Notes: a model not told the origin generated them from the letters alone. Shown: positions 7,164 through 15,946, numbered from the stretch's first letter. The stretch is 57,770 nt of DNA from Gammaproteobacteria bacterium (GCA_026399205.1 JAPLRL010000041.1:1-57770), one strand, 5' to 3'. Made by a program: numbers and translations.

Positions 7164-7195
7164 TGCCGCGCTCTAACCGGCTGAGCTACGTAGCC
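7119..7195 (-). tRNA. tRNA-Met (CAT), elongator type
   Basis: On the minus strand a 77-base cloverleaf begins GGCTACGTAGCTCAG and ends CCA. The anticodon loop CTCATAA gives CAT, and the T arm carries GGTTCGAGTCC. The first acceptor base pairs normally, unlike initiator tRNA, and it closely resembles the E. coli elongator. An Ile2-type CAT tRNA is less likely. Confidence 0.93.
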
Positions 7196-7251
7196 ATCTT
7201 GAGCGCGAGATTTTCGCTGTTTGCGATGAAAATGTCAATATGATTTTTGAG

Positions 7252-7365
7252 GTAACTACCCAGGTACACGTCATCCTGAGCGCCAGCGAAGGATCTCCCC
7301 CAGCTAGCAGTGTGCTAATTAGCAGGAGATCCTTCGCTGGCGCTCAGGATGACGTAGGGAGTTAC
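7252..7365. mobile_element. GTAACT-family miniature element with exact 8-bp duplication
   Basis: 114 bp, GTAACTACCC to GGGAGTTAC, flanked by TTTTTGAG at 7244-7251 and 7366-7373. It is nearly the same sequence as copy A at 3361-3474, including the central AGCTAGCA segment. Confidence 0.88.
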
Positions 7366-7445
7366 TTTTTGAGTTGATACTTATTCCGGTGAACGCGCTG
7401 CCATATCTTAAACTGAATCAATAGACGAATAGATTAAATTTTCAG

Positions 7446-7474
7446 TTGATATCTCCATAGTCTGTTTGTAGTAT
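7446..7474 (+). promoter_or_regulatory. Sigma70-like promoter for the MFS gene
   Basis: TTGATA at 7446-7451 and TAGTAT at 7469-7474 with an ideal 17-bp spacer, 44 bp before the ATG at 7518. Confidence 0.6.
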
Positions 7475-7517
7475 ACGATACTCTCCGTTTTTTCTTTTAA
7501 GACTTAGGTGTAACGAT

Positions 7518-8795
7518 ATGATTGGTAAACAAAAAAACGTTGTCTTGGCGGGTGCAATTGGGAATGCATTAGAGTGGTATGATTTTACGATTTATGCTTT
7601 TTTTGTTCCTATTATTGCTACGCAGTTTTTTCCTAATAAAGATCCCTTTGTATCGCTGTTGGCAACTTTTGGAGTTTTCGCGGTTGGGTTTTTAGTGCGA
7701 CCCTTGGGGGCGGTGTTATTTGGGTATATTGGCGATCATGCTGGGCGCAAAAAAGCGTTGGTTGTCTCGATGATCATGATGTCATTTCCAACGTTTTTCA
7801 TTGGTCTCTTGCCAAACTATGAGCATATCGGACTCATGGCGCCGATGTTACTCATTGCGTTACGTATTATTCAAGGGCTGGCGGTCAGTGGTGAACTGAC
7901 AACGGCAACGGTTTTTTTAATTGAACATGCGGACAAAAATCGACGTGGGATTGCAGGAAGCTTGGCAATGAGTGGGGCGTTAGGGGGCATGGTATTAAGT
8001 GCGTTATTTGCTTCGCTCATCAGTGAGTTAGTCGGAGACGCGAATCTCGTAGCATGGGGCTGGCGTATTCCTTTTTTAATGGGTGGGCTGATTGGTGTCA
8101 TTGGGCTAATTATTCGCTTAAATTCGGTTGATCCTGCGGTGTATCAAGAGGTTCAGGTGGGCCGAAAAGAAAAAGTAAGCCGTGCTTCTGTTAAAAATCA
8201 TGTGACCAGTTTGAATTATCGTACCTTATATACCGGTATTTTTTTAACATCGTTGATGGCGACCTCTAATTATTTTCTCATTGGGTTCTTTAATACTTTT
8301 TTAATGAAAACGATGGGCATGCCCATGAGACCCGTGATGCTGATTAATACCATAGCGATTACCGTCTTGGTGATATTAACGCTCTTGATGGGGCGCTTAT
8401 CGGATTATGTGGGAAGAAAACCCGTATTGGGCGCTGGCATCGTTTGCATGGCCGCATTTAGTTATCCGATTTTTTGGCTCTTGACGCAACATGATATTTA
8501 TTTGGCACTTTGTGGCGAGTTGTTGTTTGCATTGGCAGCGGGCGCGTTAACAGGGTTGATTCCAACAACACTGGCTGAAATGTTTGATACGTATCACCGT
8601 AATATGGGCATCTCGATTAGTTATAATATTTCGTTAGCCCTGTTTGGTGGGACGGCACCACTCATTGCGATCACGTTGGTTGCCTCGACTAATCAGCTAT
8701 TTGCACCAGCCTGGTATTTAATGGGGTGTGCAACCTTGGCGTTTTTGGCGCTGTTAACGGTGAAAGAAAGTTATCAGAAGCCCTTTGTTGTTTGA
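7518..8795 (+). CDS. MFS transporter, metabolite:H+ symporter (MHS/ProP-like) family
   Basis: 425 residues with about 12 hydrophobic segments. GNALEWYDFTIYAFF near the N-terminus is diagnostic for the MHS branch (ProP, ShiA, KgtP, citrate carriers). The loop GYIGDHAGRKKAL is the MFS motif A, repeated in the second half as GRLSDYVGRKPVL. Members import osmolytes or small carboxylic acids with protons across the inner membrane. The substrate cannot be read from sequence; proximity to the ThDP decarboxylase/aldehyde dehydrogenase pair makes a dicarboxylate or 2-oxoglutarate plausible, but the genes are separated by a hairpin and probably have separate promoters. It has its own promoter and a short 12-residue tail without the ProP coiled coil. 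Confidence 0.9.
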   Translation: MIGKQKNVVLAGAIGNALEWYDFTIYAFFVPIIATQFFPNKDPFVSLLATFGVFAVGFLVRPLGAVLFGYIGDHAGRKKALVVSMIMMSFPTFFIGLLPNYEHIGLMAPMLLIALRIIQGLAVSGELTTATVFLIEHADKNRRGIAGSLAMSGALGGMVLSALFASLISELVGDANLVAWGWRIPFLMGGLIGVIGLIIRLNSVDPAVYQEVQVGRKEKVSRASVKNHVTSLNYRTLYTGIFLTSLMATSNYFLIGFFNTFLMKTMGMPMRPVMLINTIAITVLVILTLLMGRLSDYVGRKPVLGAGIVCMAAFSYPIFWLLTQHDIYLALCGELLFALAAGALTGLIPTTLAEMFDTYHRNMGISISYNISLALFGGTAPLIAITLVASTNQLFAPAWYLMGCATLAFLALLTVKESYQKPFVV

Positions 8796-8822
8796 GTTTA
8801 ACTCTTGATTATATTTTAAAAA

Positions 8823-8878
8823 GTAGGTTGGGCCTTGGCCCAACATGCAATCTTTTGTTGGGCCAAGGCCCAACCTAC
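8823..8878. repeat. GTAGGTTGGGCC hairpin, full copy
   Basis: Two inverted arms (GTAGGTTGGGCCTTGGCCCA and its complement) around a short loop, 28 bp after the MFS stop. Each arm is itself partly self-complementary. It may act as a transcription terminator or mRNA 3' stabiliser. Single arms recur at 36678-36699 and 54456-54477. Confidence 0.8.
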
Positions 8879-8907
8879 AGCTCGCACTGACGAGGACTCT
8901 GGTCTAC

Positions 8908-8935
8908 ACTAAAATCATATCTTCATTATTTTAGT
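8908..8935. promoter_or_regulatory. ACTAAAAT inverted repeat before the ThDP-enzyme gene
   Basis: ACTAAAAT and ATTTTAGT face each other across 12 bases and end 14 bp before the ATG at 8950. The perfect 8-bp arms could be an operator or a hairpin near the ribosome-binding site. No regulator is assigned. Confidence 0.4.
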
Positions 8936-8949
8936 CGAGAACATACACC

Positions 8950-10605
8950 ATGAAAGCCTCTGACCTTTTGTTAAAATGCCTAGAACAGCAAGGTGTAAAT
9001 ACAATCTACGGGTTGCCGGGTGAAGAAAACGCCGATGTGATGATGTCTTTGCTTCATCATCCTACTATCCAATTTATTACCTGTACCCACGAACAAACAG
9101 CGGCGTTTATGGCGGGCATGCATGGGTATATGACAGACGTTCCTGGCGTGTGTCTTGCGACCTTAGGGCCTGGTGCGACCAATCTGATGACGGGTGTTGC
9201 GCAAGCCAATATGGATGGTTCACCCTTGATTGCCATCGTAGGGCAAGCAGAGACCACGCGCTTACATAAATTATCTCATCAAAATATCAATGCCATTGAG
9301 ATGTTTAAACCCATTACAAAATGGGCGACAACGATTTTATCTGCAAATGTTATTCCAGAAGTCATTGCTAAAGCGTTTAAAATTGCAACCTCCGGTCGGC
9401 CAGGTGCGGTGTTGATTGAATTACCTGAAGATATTGCTAAATGTGAAACCGAGGCGGTGGCGATTGATAAAATGTGTGGTAGCAATCAAGAAGACGCCTC
9501 AGATGCTCAAATTCGTCAGTTTATCGAGCTGCTACAACAGAGTAAAAAGCCGCTGTTGTTTTTAGGCGATGGTGCCACACGGACTTTAAGTGATAGCGTT
9601 GTCCGGGAATTTTTAAAACAAACCCAGCTCTATTGTGCCTATACGTTTATGGGTAAAGGGGTGATTAGCAATCTTTATGAGCGATCCTTACATTGTGTGG
9701 GGCTTGGCATGAAAGATATTGTGATCCAGGCGTTTGAGGAGGCAGACTTGGTGATTTGTGTAGGTTATAGCATGGTCGAATGGTCGCCCGCCAATTGGGA
9801 TATCGGTGTAAAAAAAACGATCATTCATATTGACGCGATTGCGGCTGAAATTGATGAACATTATTTACCTTTGCTTGAAATGGTGGGATCAATTCCGTGC
9901 ATCATGCAGCAAATCAATGCGAAGCTCACCCCGAATTGTTGTAAGAAAGAACCCTATTTTGCGGCGATTCAGAAAAAAGCAGAAATCGATATTCGCGGTG
10001 ATGCTGATGATGCTGGGTTCCCCATGAAGCCTAAGCGTATTTTAAAAGATATTCGAGATACGTTAGCCGATGCCGATATCTTGGTGAGTGATGTGGGCGC
10101 GCATAAAATGTGGATTGCGCGTCAGTATGGTGCAAGAAAATCGAAAACCTGCGTGATTAGCAATGGGTTTTGTTCCATGGGTGGCAGTATGCCGGGTGCG
10201 ATGGAAGCAAAGCGCTTGTATCCTGAAAAAAATGTGGTTGCCGTGTGTGGGGATGGTGGGTTTATCATGAGCATTCAAGCGTTATTTACAGGTGTTGCGC
10301 AACGGATCCCCTATGTTGTGATCGTTTGGGAAGATGCAGCTTATGGGTTGATTCAATGGAAACAAGAGATGCACTATCATCAACATTCACATACTGCGCT
10401 CTCTTACTCAGATTTAGTCGCACTGGCGCAATCAATAGGATGTCATGCAAAACGGGTGACGACAGCGGCTGAATTTAAATCGATGTTAAAGTGGGCACTG
10501 GCCAATAAGGACTATCCGACAGTCCTGATGATTCCGGTGGATTACAGTGAGAACATGAAGTTATTTCATCATCTAGGTAGGGTGGGCAAAGGAGCCAAGC
10601 CTTGA
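8950..10605 (+). CDS. ThDP-dependent 2-oxo-acid decarboxylase (ALS-large-subunit-like; possibly 2-oxoglutarate decarboxylase)
   Basis: 551 residues with the pyrimidine-binding, central and pyrophosphate-binding domains of the acetolactate synthase superfamily. GLPGEEN and HEQTAAFMAG (Glu48 activates ThDP) lie in domain 1; GDGGFIMSIQ, from about residue 434, begins the Mg/ThDP motif of domain 3. Such enzymes are often annotated acetolactate synthase, but there is no small subunit here, and DVGAHKMWIAR, SNGFCSMGG and PVDYSENMK match what I remember of the cyanobacterial 2-oxoglutarate decarboxylase. The next gene is a succinic-semialdehyde-type dehydrogenase, as in that system. I infer cytosolic conversion of 2-oxoglutarate to succinic semialdehyde; acetolactate formation is the alternative. 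The start is ATG 8950, with only a weak Shine-Dalgarno (GTCGAGAAC). Confidence 0.85.
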   Translation: MKASDLLLKCLEQQGVNTIYGLPGEENADVMMSLLHHPTIQFITCTHEQTAAFMAGMHGYMTDVPGVCLATLGPGATNLMTGVAQANMDGSPLIAIVGQAETTRLHKLSHQNINAIEMFKPITKWATTILSANVIPEVIAKAFKIATSGRPGAVLIELPEDIAKCETEAVAIDKMCGSNQEDASDAQIRQFIELLQQSKKPLLFLGDGATRTLSDSVVREFLKQTQLYCAYTFMGKGVISNLYERSLHCVGLGMKDIVIQAFEEADLVICVGYSMVEWSPANWDIGVKKTIIHIDAIAAEIDEHYLPLLEMVGSIPCIMQQINAKLTPNCCKKEPYFAAIQKKAEIDIRGDADDAGFPMKPKRILKDIRDTLADADILVSDVGAHKMWIARQYGARKSKTCVISNGFCSMGGSMPGAMEAKRLYPEKNVVAVCGDGGFIMSIQALFTGVAQRIPYVVIVWEDAAYGLIQWKQEMHYHQHSHTALSYSDLVALAQSIGCHAKRVTTAAEFKSMLKWALANKDYPTVLMIPVDYSENMKLFHHLGRVGKGAKP

Positions 10606-10628
10606 GTTTTTTAATTGCTGGAAGCTTC

Positions 10629-10672
10629 TAGCGACGTGCCCACCGGTGGCTGGGAGTGATTGTGGGCATGTC
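10629..10672. repeat. Degenerate GACGTGCCCACC repeat
   Basis: GCGACGTGCCCACCGGTGGCT followed by GTGGGCATGTCG is a shortened, decayed relative of the long palindromes at 29072-29244 and 32308-32487. It separates the decarboxylase stop from the dehydrogenase start without a terminator. Confidence 0.6.
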
Positions 10673-10723
10673 GGTTTTACGCCCATTGTATCCAGTCGGT
10701 TCTTTCTTAAAAAGGAGAATACA

Positions 10724-12097
10724 ATGCCATACATCAACATTATCAATCCCGCATCCGGCGAAAGCTGTGGTTCCTATCCCATGATGGAGCAGCCCGAGGT
10801 CGAACAGCTCATTCAAGACATGCATGTCGTACAACAAAGCTGGTCACAAAGCCCCATACCGCTTCGTCAACAGTGCTTATCGAAACTCGCCCAGTTGTTG
10901 CGACAACATCAAGACGAGTCTGCAACCTTGATGACCAATGAAATGGGTAAGCCAAGAGCACAGGCACTGGCTGAGGTAGAGAAGTGCGCACGTTTATGTG
11001 AATATTACGCCAAAGAGGGTCCTGGTTTTCTAGAGCCCGAGATGATTCAAACTGAATTTTATAAAAGCTATCGCGCGTTTCAGCCATTGGGCATTATTTT
11101 TGCCATCATGCCTTGGAATTTTCCCTTCTGGCAAGTGATGCGTTTTGCGGTTCCTAATTTGATGGTGGGGAATGCGGGGCTTTTAAAACATGCGCCGAAT
11201 TCGACAGGGACAGCACTGTTCATCGAGCAGCTGATATTAAAAGCCGGGTTTCCTAAAGGATTATTTCGTAGCTTGGTGATTGATGTCGCACTCTCGCCAT
11301 TTATTATTCACCATCCTCAAGTGATGGGGGTCACGTTAACGGGGAGTAATCTGGCCGGAAAAAGTGTCGCCAGTGAAGCCGGTGCTGCGTTAAAAAAAGT
11401 CGTGTTAGAGTTAGGCGGCAGTGATCCTTATGTGATTTTAGACGATGCCGATATTGAACTGGCTGCTGAGCAATGTGTGTTGTCAAGGTTAAGCAATGCA
11501 GGTCAGGTGTGTATTGCGGCTAAACGCATGATTGTGGTTGAAAGCGTAAAAGAAGCCTTTACGGCGCGCGTGCTTGAAAAAGCACAATCTTATGTGATGG
11601 GCGACCCGCATCTTTTAGAGACAAAATTAGGTCCGATGGCTCGTGAAGATTTACGCACAAAATTAATCGATCAGGTTGAACGTGCTATCAAAGGGGGAGA
11701 TCGCTGCATATTGGGTGGAAAAACGCCTGCAGGCAAGGGGTATTATTATCCCGCCACGGTGCTCGTAGATGTCACTGAAAACTCACCCGCCTTTCATGAA
11801 GAGCTCTTTGGCCCCGTGATTTGTATTATTGCTGCAAAAGATGAAAAGGATGCGATACGTCTTGCTAATACGACAGAGTTTGGATTGGCTGGAGCTATTT
11901 TTACACGTGATCTGGTTCGGGGCGAGCGTCTTGCAAGAGAGAGTATTGAGTCCGGCTCGTGTGCGGTGAATACCCTGGTTGCATCTGATCCCAGGCTGCC
12001 CTTTGGCGGGATGAAGCAATCCGGTTATGGGCGTGAGTTGAGTATTGAAGGCATGCGAGAATTTGTGAATATTAAAACAGTGATCGTGTCAAAATAA
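10724..12097 (+). CDS. NAD(P)-dependent aldehyde dehydrogenase, succinate-semialdehyde type
   Basis: 457 residues from ATG 10724; an in-frame start at 10646 is open but AAAGGAG lies 6 bases before 10724, and the shorter N-terminus fits the family. The cofactor site begins with MPWNFPFWQVMRF; the general base is Glu229 in VLELGGSDPY and the nucleophile is Cys263 in NAGQVCIAAKR. EELFGPV and PFGGMKQSGYGREL near the C-terminus are also typical. The length and the succinate-semialdehyde-like motifs fit the partner of a 2-oxoglutarate decarboxylase. The pair would yield succinate and NAD(P)H from 2-oxoglutarate, replacing CoA-dependent steps. Substrate is inferred from the neighbour; the ALDH fold and catalytic residues are clear. 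Confidence 0.9.
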   Translation: MPYINIINPASGESCGSYPMMEQPEVEQLIQDMHVVQQSWSQSPIPLRQQCLSKLAQLLRQHQDESATLMTNEMGKPRAQALAEVEKCARLCEYYAKEGPGFLEPEMIQTEFYKSYRAFQPLGIIFAIMPWNFPFWQVMRFAVPNLMVGNAGLLKHAPNSTGTALFIEQLILKAGFPKGLFRSLVIDVALSPFIIHHPQVMGVTLTGSNLAGKSVASEAGAALKKVVLELGGSDPYVILDDADIELAAEQCVLSRLSNAGQVCIAAKRMIVVESVKEAFTARVLEKAQSYVMGDPHLLETKLGPMAREDLRTKLIDQVERAIKGGDRCILGGKTPAGKGYYYPATVLVDVTENSPAFHEELFGPVICIIAAKDEKDAIRLANTTEFGLAGAIFTRDLVRGERLARESIESGSCAVNTLVASDPRLPFGGMKQSGYGRELSIEGMREFVNIKTVIVSK

Positions 12098-12121
12098 CCG
12101 TAGCGAGGGGTCACCGCAATC

Positions 12122-12180
12122 TACCCCCTCGCCCGCGCCAGAAAATAGAGAAGAAAACCGAGGCTCATCGCGGGAGAGGG
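12122..12180. repeat. C-rich dispersed palindromic repeat, copy 2
   Basis: ACCCCCTCGCCCGCG and CGCGGGAGAGGG form the ends of a hairpin. Its right arm supplies the last codons and stop of the ankyrin-methyltransferase gene, which is read leftward. Confidence 0.7.
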
Positions 12181-13292
12181 TTAAAATCATTGCTGACTGC
12201 TGGCCCGCCTTCTGTTTTTTCTGTTTTCGGGTTCCATATAAAATAACTGGGCGGAAGGGCGCCGAATGCGCCTCGTTTTCCACTATTAAACAGAGGGTTA
12301 TTGGTCACGGAACTATCTGCATGGTTTACCTTTTCCGCAGCCTCGGCTGCAATTCTTGATTGTAAAGCTGGGGTTGGCGATAAAACCACACTATAACCAT
12401 CAGTATGAAGTATATCTCCATTAATACTAATTTCGCAGTTTGGGAACTCACAAAAATTATTTCTAGTAAGAGAATGAAAATTCTCGCGGATGACCTCAAA
12501 AGCAGCCAATAATTCCTCGTGGTGGTATGTACTCATGAATAACATGCCATCCGGCTTAATTTTCATAGGGAGTATGTTTGATAAAATAGCTGTAAATACT
12601 TCAGGCATATTAATAATATTAGGTTGGCGTATAAAAACAATGTCAAAACGGCCTGGAACTAACGTTTGCATTTGAACTTCGTCAGTTGCATCAAGACAGT
12701 TCCACTGAATATGAGGAAGGGTAGGAAACCTTTGCTTCATAACATGAATCACCTCGGCATCATTATCTACTCCAACAAATTCCCAGTGAATATGAGGATA
12801 CAGTGTCGTTAAGCATAGAAACTCGTACGCCTCCCCGCAGCCCAAACTAAGAACCCTTAAGGTATGAGGATTTTTTTGTGGTAAATGATCTAATAAGCCT
12901 AATTGTTCAAAAACATCTTTTAAGTGGTTAAAAATACCCTCGGTTGCATAATAATGATTTAATAGATGTTGAATAGAAGGAGAATCAGCAAGAGATAAAA
13001 CGGTTTTACCATTGGCATCTTTCTTCATTGGAGACCAACCATGGTTTAAAAGAGTTTGGCATACGCCTTCATGTTTATTTAACGCAGCAAGATGTAAGGC
13101 TGTTCGACCGCAATAGGGTTCATTCGTGTCTGGGTTGATACCAAATTGAGCATAATCACATTCAAGAGGGTGTGTATCAAGCAATTGCTTTACTTCTTCC
13201 TCATCTCCAACCGAGGCAGCTTGCTGTAAACGTAAATTTAAATCTAGGGTTGAATATTGTTTTCTTGGTTCATTAAATTCGGTGTTTAGCAT
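12165..13292 (-). CDS. Ankyrin-repeat / class I methyltransferase fusion, effector candidate
   Basis: 375 residues. About 15-112 contains ankyrin-like helices: LRLQQAASVGDEEEVKQLL, TALHLAALNKHEGVCQTLL and TVLSLADSPSIQHLL. About 140-300 is a Rossmann methyltransferase: LRVLSLGCGEAYEFL is the SAM-binding motif I, FVGVDND ends strand 2 with Asp176, and RFDIVFIRQPNI is the post-IV strand. The C-terminus (310-375) is polar and probably flexible, and its final NPLPR is repeat-encoded. I do not know its target. Ankyrin repeats joined to an enzyme suggest a protein-docking modifier, and in Legionellales such fusions are often secreted. It stands alone, on the strand opposite its neighbours. Function as an effector is inference. 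Confidence 0.8.
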   Translation of the reverse strand: MLNTEFNEPRKQYSTLDLNLRLQQAASVGDEEEVKQLLDTHPLECDYAQFGINPDTNEPYCGRTALHLAALNKHEGVCQTLLNHGWSPMKKDANGKTVLSLADSPSIQHLLNHYYATEGIFNHLKDVFEQLGLLDHLPQKNPHTLRVLSLGCGEAYEFLCLTTLYPHIHWEFVGVDNDAEVIHVMKQRFPTLPHIQWNCLDATDEVQMQTLVPGRFDIVFIRQPNIINMPEVFTAILSNILPMKIKPDGMLFMSTYHHEELLAAFEVIRENFHSLTRNNFCEFPNCEISINGDILHTDGYSVVLSPTPALQSRIAAEAAEKVNHADSSVTNNPLFNSGKRGAFGALPPSYFIWNPKTEKTEGGPAVSNDFNPLPR

Positions 13293-13546
13293 GATTTGCC
13301 ACTTAAAAATTTAAAACGACATTATACAGCAAAATAATCATTTCGCATATAATGTAAGCACATGGGTTAATTTATTAGATAGGCAGAAAACAACCCGGAA
13401 GAACCTGGAAGAAAAATATTTCCGGCTTGAATTCCGAGTGTTCTGTTTTTGGTTTCCACATCATGTTGCCTAATGTTGCCCTACAATCGGGCAGGCATGC
13501 AATAATGGTCTGTAATTTAGTCAGTTGACCATTTTACGAGACAAGC

Positions 13547-15946
13547 ATGCCAAACGACAATCATCATCCCTTATTGACTGCGTTGTGTTACGCCCTTCCC
13601 GTTCATCAAACGCAAAAATATAATTGGAATGACTATGTGCCTGAGTCCGGTTGGATAGACAGGTTTGCTCAATTTTTGCTTGAACGTAACCGTACCGTAC
13701 TTTGGAATGGCAATCTGCCTTCAGCGGGCAGTATTGCGAAAGAAATTAAACGGCATTTTGCACAAGGGGATACGGTTGCTTGTCGTGCGTTACCCCGGAT
13801 TTATGCGGTATTAACCAAAAAAGTAGACGATCCTTCATTAGAGATTTGTAAGGCCTCTGCAAAAAATCAAGAAGAGCAGGCGCAAGCCATTACCATCGAG
13901 TTTTTAGAAGGATTAATCAATTGTGGACGAGGGGTCGGTGAGCGATTAGATACGACGTGGGATCGATGGACCATTGAAGAAAATTTAACAGGGATTCTTT
14001 ATCGTATGCGCTTTGAAATTGTTGAGCGTATTGCACGAGCAACAACCGATGATGTGCATGCACGGAATGTTTATTTTTATCAGGCAAGTCAGATGGGGTA
14101 TGGTGTTAATGCAACCAGTACTCGCTTTTCTAAAGCTTCTGAGCCCATTCGTGAAGGATTTAAAGCTTACTATTCACCTCTTCTTATCATCAAATACTTG
14201 GATGAGTTTTTGTTAAATAGATTGAATGAGATGCTGCTAAAAGAGGTCGATACGTTATCTGGCATGACTCGCTATAGTCCAGATACGATTATTCGAGCGA
14301 CGGAGTTCTTGAATGCGTTCTTAAACACCAACCTGACGATGTATGACTATTTTATGACGAATGACGATGACGAAATCACAGGCATCAAGTTTTCATTTAT
14401 TCGCGAGCGTATTCAACACACCTTACTGGATTATGGTCTGTTAACGCAATCTGTTTTAGATAAGTTGCCTGATCCTGAGTGTCGAGAAGAGATGCGTTAT
14501 TGGCTTCGCGTGTTGGTCAAAGATGAAGACTTTAAGCAACTCTATGCCGGATTAACAGCAGATAAACAATTAGATACGATTTATTTGGAGCAGCTCGCGA
14601 GAACCAATCAGTGGGATACGGTGATTAAGATTGCGATGGCGCCCTCTGCGACTAAAGATCCTATTGATTTAGCTAGAGCGCTGGTCTTGGCATTCAGTGC
14701 TAATAACACGGAGGCCATCATTGCACTGATTGAGGTAGGGGCGCTCTCTAAAAAAAGCTCAAAAGCATGGCTGAGTGCGGATGCTTCAGATGAAACGAAA
14801 CGCTTGATGTTGACGCAGTTAAACGCGCACCCTGAATATGCTGCAAATTTACACGGTGATGATTATATAACATGGGTTCTTGGTTTGTATAAAAAAGAAC
14901 CCTTATTATTTAATGGAGCCCAGTATTCACAGGGTCTTTTTTTAGCGGCAGTTGCCCTGAATGATGAGGACTTTGTGAATAAGCAACTTGCCACAAGAAC
15001 CCCAGAAATTTTATCAATAATGTTATCTTGGCAGGGTAGTGAAGGAGAAACCGCACTCGAGATGGCTGCAAAAAATGGAAATTGGACGTTGGTTGAGAAA
15101 ATAAGTCGCCTTTGTTCAACGGATGAGGAAGATAAAAAACACTATATGTCGGTTCTTTTTTATGCCATGCGTGATAAACAACCCTTGATTGTTAAAGCAT
15201 TACTTCGAGCGGGTGTGATGGAAGCCAAGCCTCGCAAACCGAAAAAAGAAGGTAACATTTGTCATCTTGCAGTCAGTCAGGATGATAGGGCGATGTTAAC
15301 TGCCATTTTAGCGCACCCTGATCGCAGTGCCTTTTTAGAGATGGAAAATGCCGAAGGCCTGACCCCCATCTATTTGGCCATCAAGGAAAAAAAGTGGGAG
15401 GTGGTGAAGTTATTATTAGGCACAAAAGAAGAGAAAAAGCGGTTAGCCGGTAGAGTGTTAAGTAATTTGGCCTGTAGTCATCGCACAGAGGCATTTAGCC
15501 AGTTTATTCAAGAAGTCGGCTTGATTAAAGACATGAGCTTCTCCTCTGATAGCACAACACACAACACGCTATTTCATTATATTGTTCAGCACAATGATAT
15601 CATCATGTTACAAAGCATGTTAAACGGACTCAAAACGGCTTTCTACACAACAGGGCATGCAGCACTGATGCAAAAAAATAAAGACGGATTAACGCCTTTT
15701 GATCTAGCGGTAAAGCAAGGAAAATGGGAGTTGGTTGCTTGTCTGGTGAAGGTAGATAAAGACAGTGTTTCTGCAAAGCAACTGCAGGACGCACTGGGTT
15801 CTGCTCTGAATGCTAATGCTACGGGTGCGGTATTGGCGTTGATGGAAGCAGGTGCGATGGCTAAGTACAAAGAAAAACCATGGGAATGGCCATTGGTTAC
15901 GGAGACCTCACTTAGAATCTTCATAAAGCAGTTATTCATTGTCTGA
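13547..15946 (+). CDS. Large ankyrin-repeat protein, 5' part of a disrupted gene
   Basis: 799 residues. The first 370 or so have no domain I recognise and are helical (for example SPLLIIKYLDEFLLNRLNEML). From about 375 degenerate ankyrin modules recur: GETALEMAAKNGNWTLVEKI, GNICHLAVSQDDRAMLTAIL, GLTPIYLAIKEKKWEVVKLLL and GLTPFDLAVKQGKWELVACL. The frame stops in the middle of a module at 15946, and matching ankyrin sequence resumes in another frame at 15939-17300. A third frame stays open across 15919-15987. I read the two ORFs as one ancestral gene broken by small indels, although the long open halves suggest a recent break or two expressed parts. No signal peptide or membrane segment. Probable host-directed protein, by analogy only. 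Confidence 0.75.
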   Translation: MPNDNHHPLLTALCYALPVHQTQKYNWNDYVPESGWIDRFAQFLLERNRTVLWNGNLPSAGSIAKEIKRHFAQGDTVACRALPRIYAVLTKKVDDPSLEICKASAKNQEEQAQAITIEFLEGLINCGRGVGERLDTTWDRWTIEENLTGILYRMRFEIVERIARATTDDVHARNVYFYQASQMGYGVNATSTRFSKASEPIREGFKAYYSPLLIIKYLDEFLLNRLNEMLLKEVDTLSGMTRYSPDTIIRATEFLNAFLNTNLTMYDYFMTNDDDEITGIKFSFIRERIQHTLLDYGLLTQSVLDKLPDPECREEMRYWLRVLVKDEDFKQLYAGLTADKQLDTIYLEQLARTNQWDTVIKIAMAPSATKDPIDLARALVLAFSANNTEAIIALIEVGALSKKSSKAWLSADASDETKRLMLTQLNAHPEYAANLHGDDYITWVLGLYKKEPLLFNGAQYSQGLFLAAVALNDEDFVNKQLATRTPEILSIMLSWQGSEGETALEMAAKNGNWTLVEKISRLCSTDEEDKKHYMSVLFYAMRDKQPLIVKALLRAGVMEAKPRKPKKEGNICHLAVSQDDRAMLTAILAHPDRSAFLEMENAEGLTPIYLAIKEKKWEVVKLLLGTKEEKKRLAGRVLSNLACSHRTEAFSQFIQEVGLIKDMSFSSDSTTHNTLFHYIVQHNDIIMLQSMLNGLKTAFYTTGHAALMQKNKDGLTPFDLAVKQGKWELVACLVKVDKDSVSAKQLQDALGSALNANATGAVLALMEAGAMAKYKEKPWEWPLVTETSLRIFIKQLFIV

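Noticed and set aside
8950-10605. Plain annotation as catabolic acetolactate synthase AlsS
   Set aside because: No alsD or small subunit nearby, and the neighbour and motifs fit an oxo-acid decarboxylase better; kept only as the alternative.
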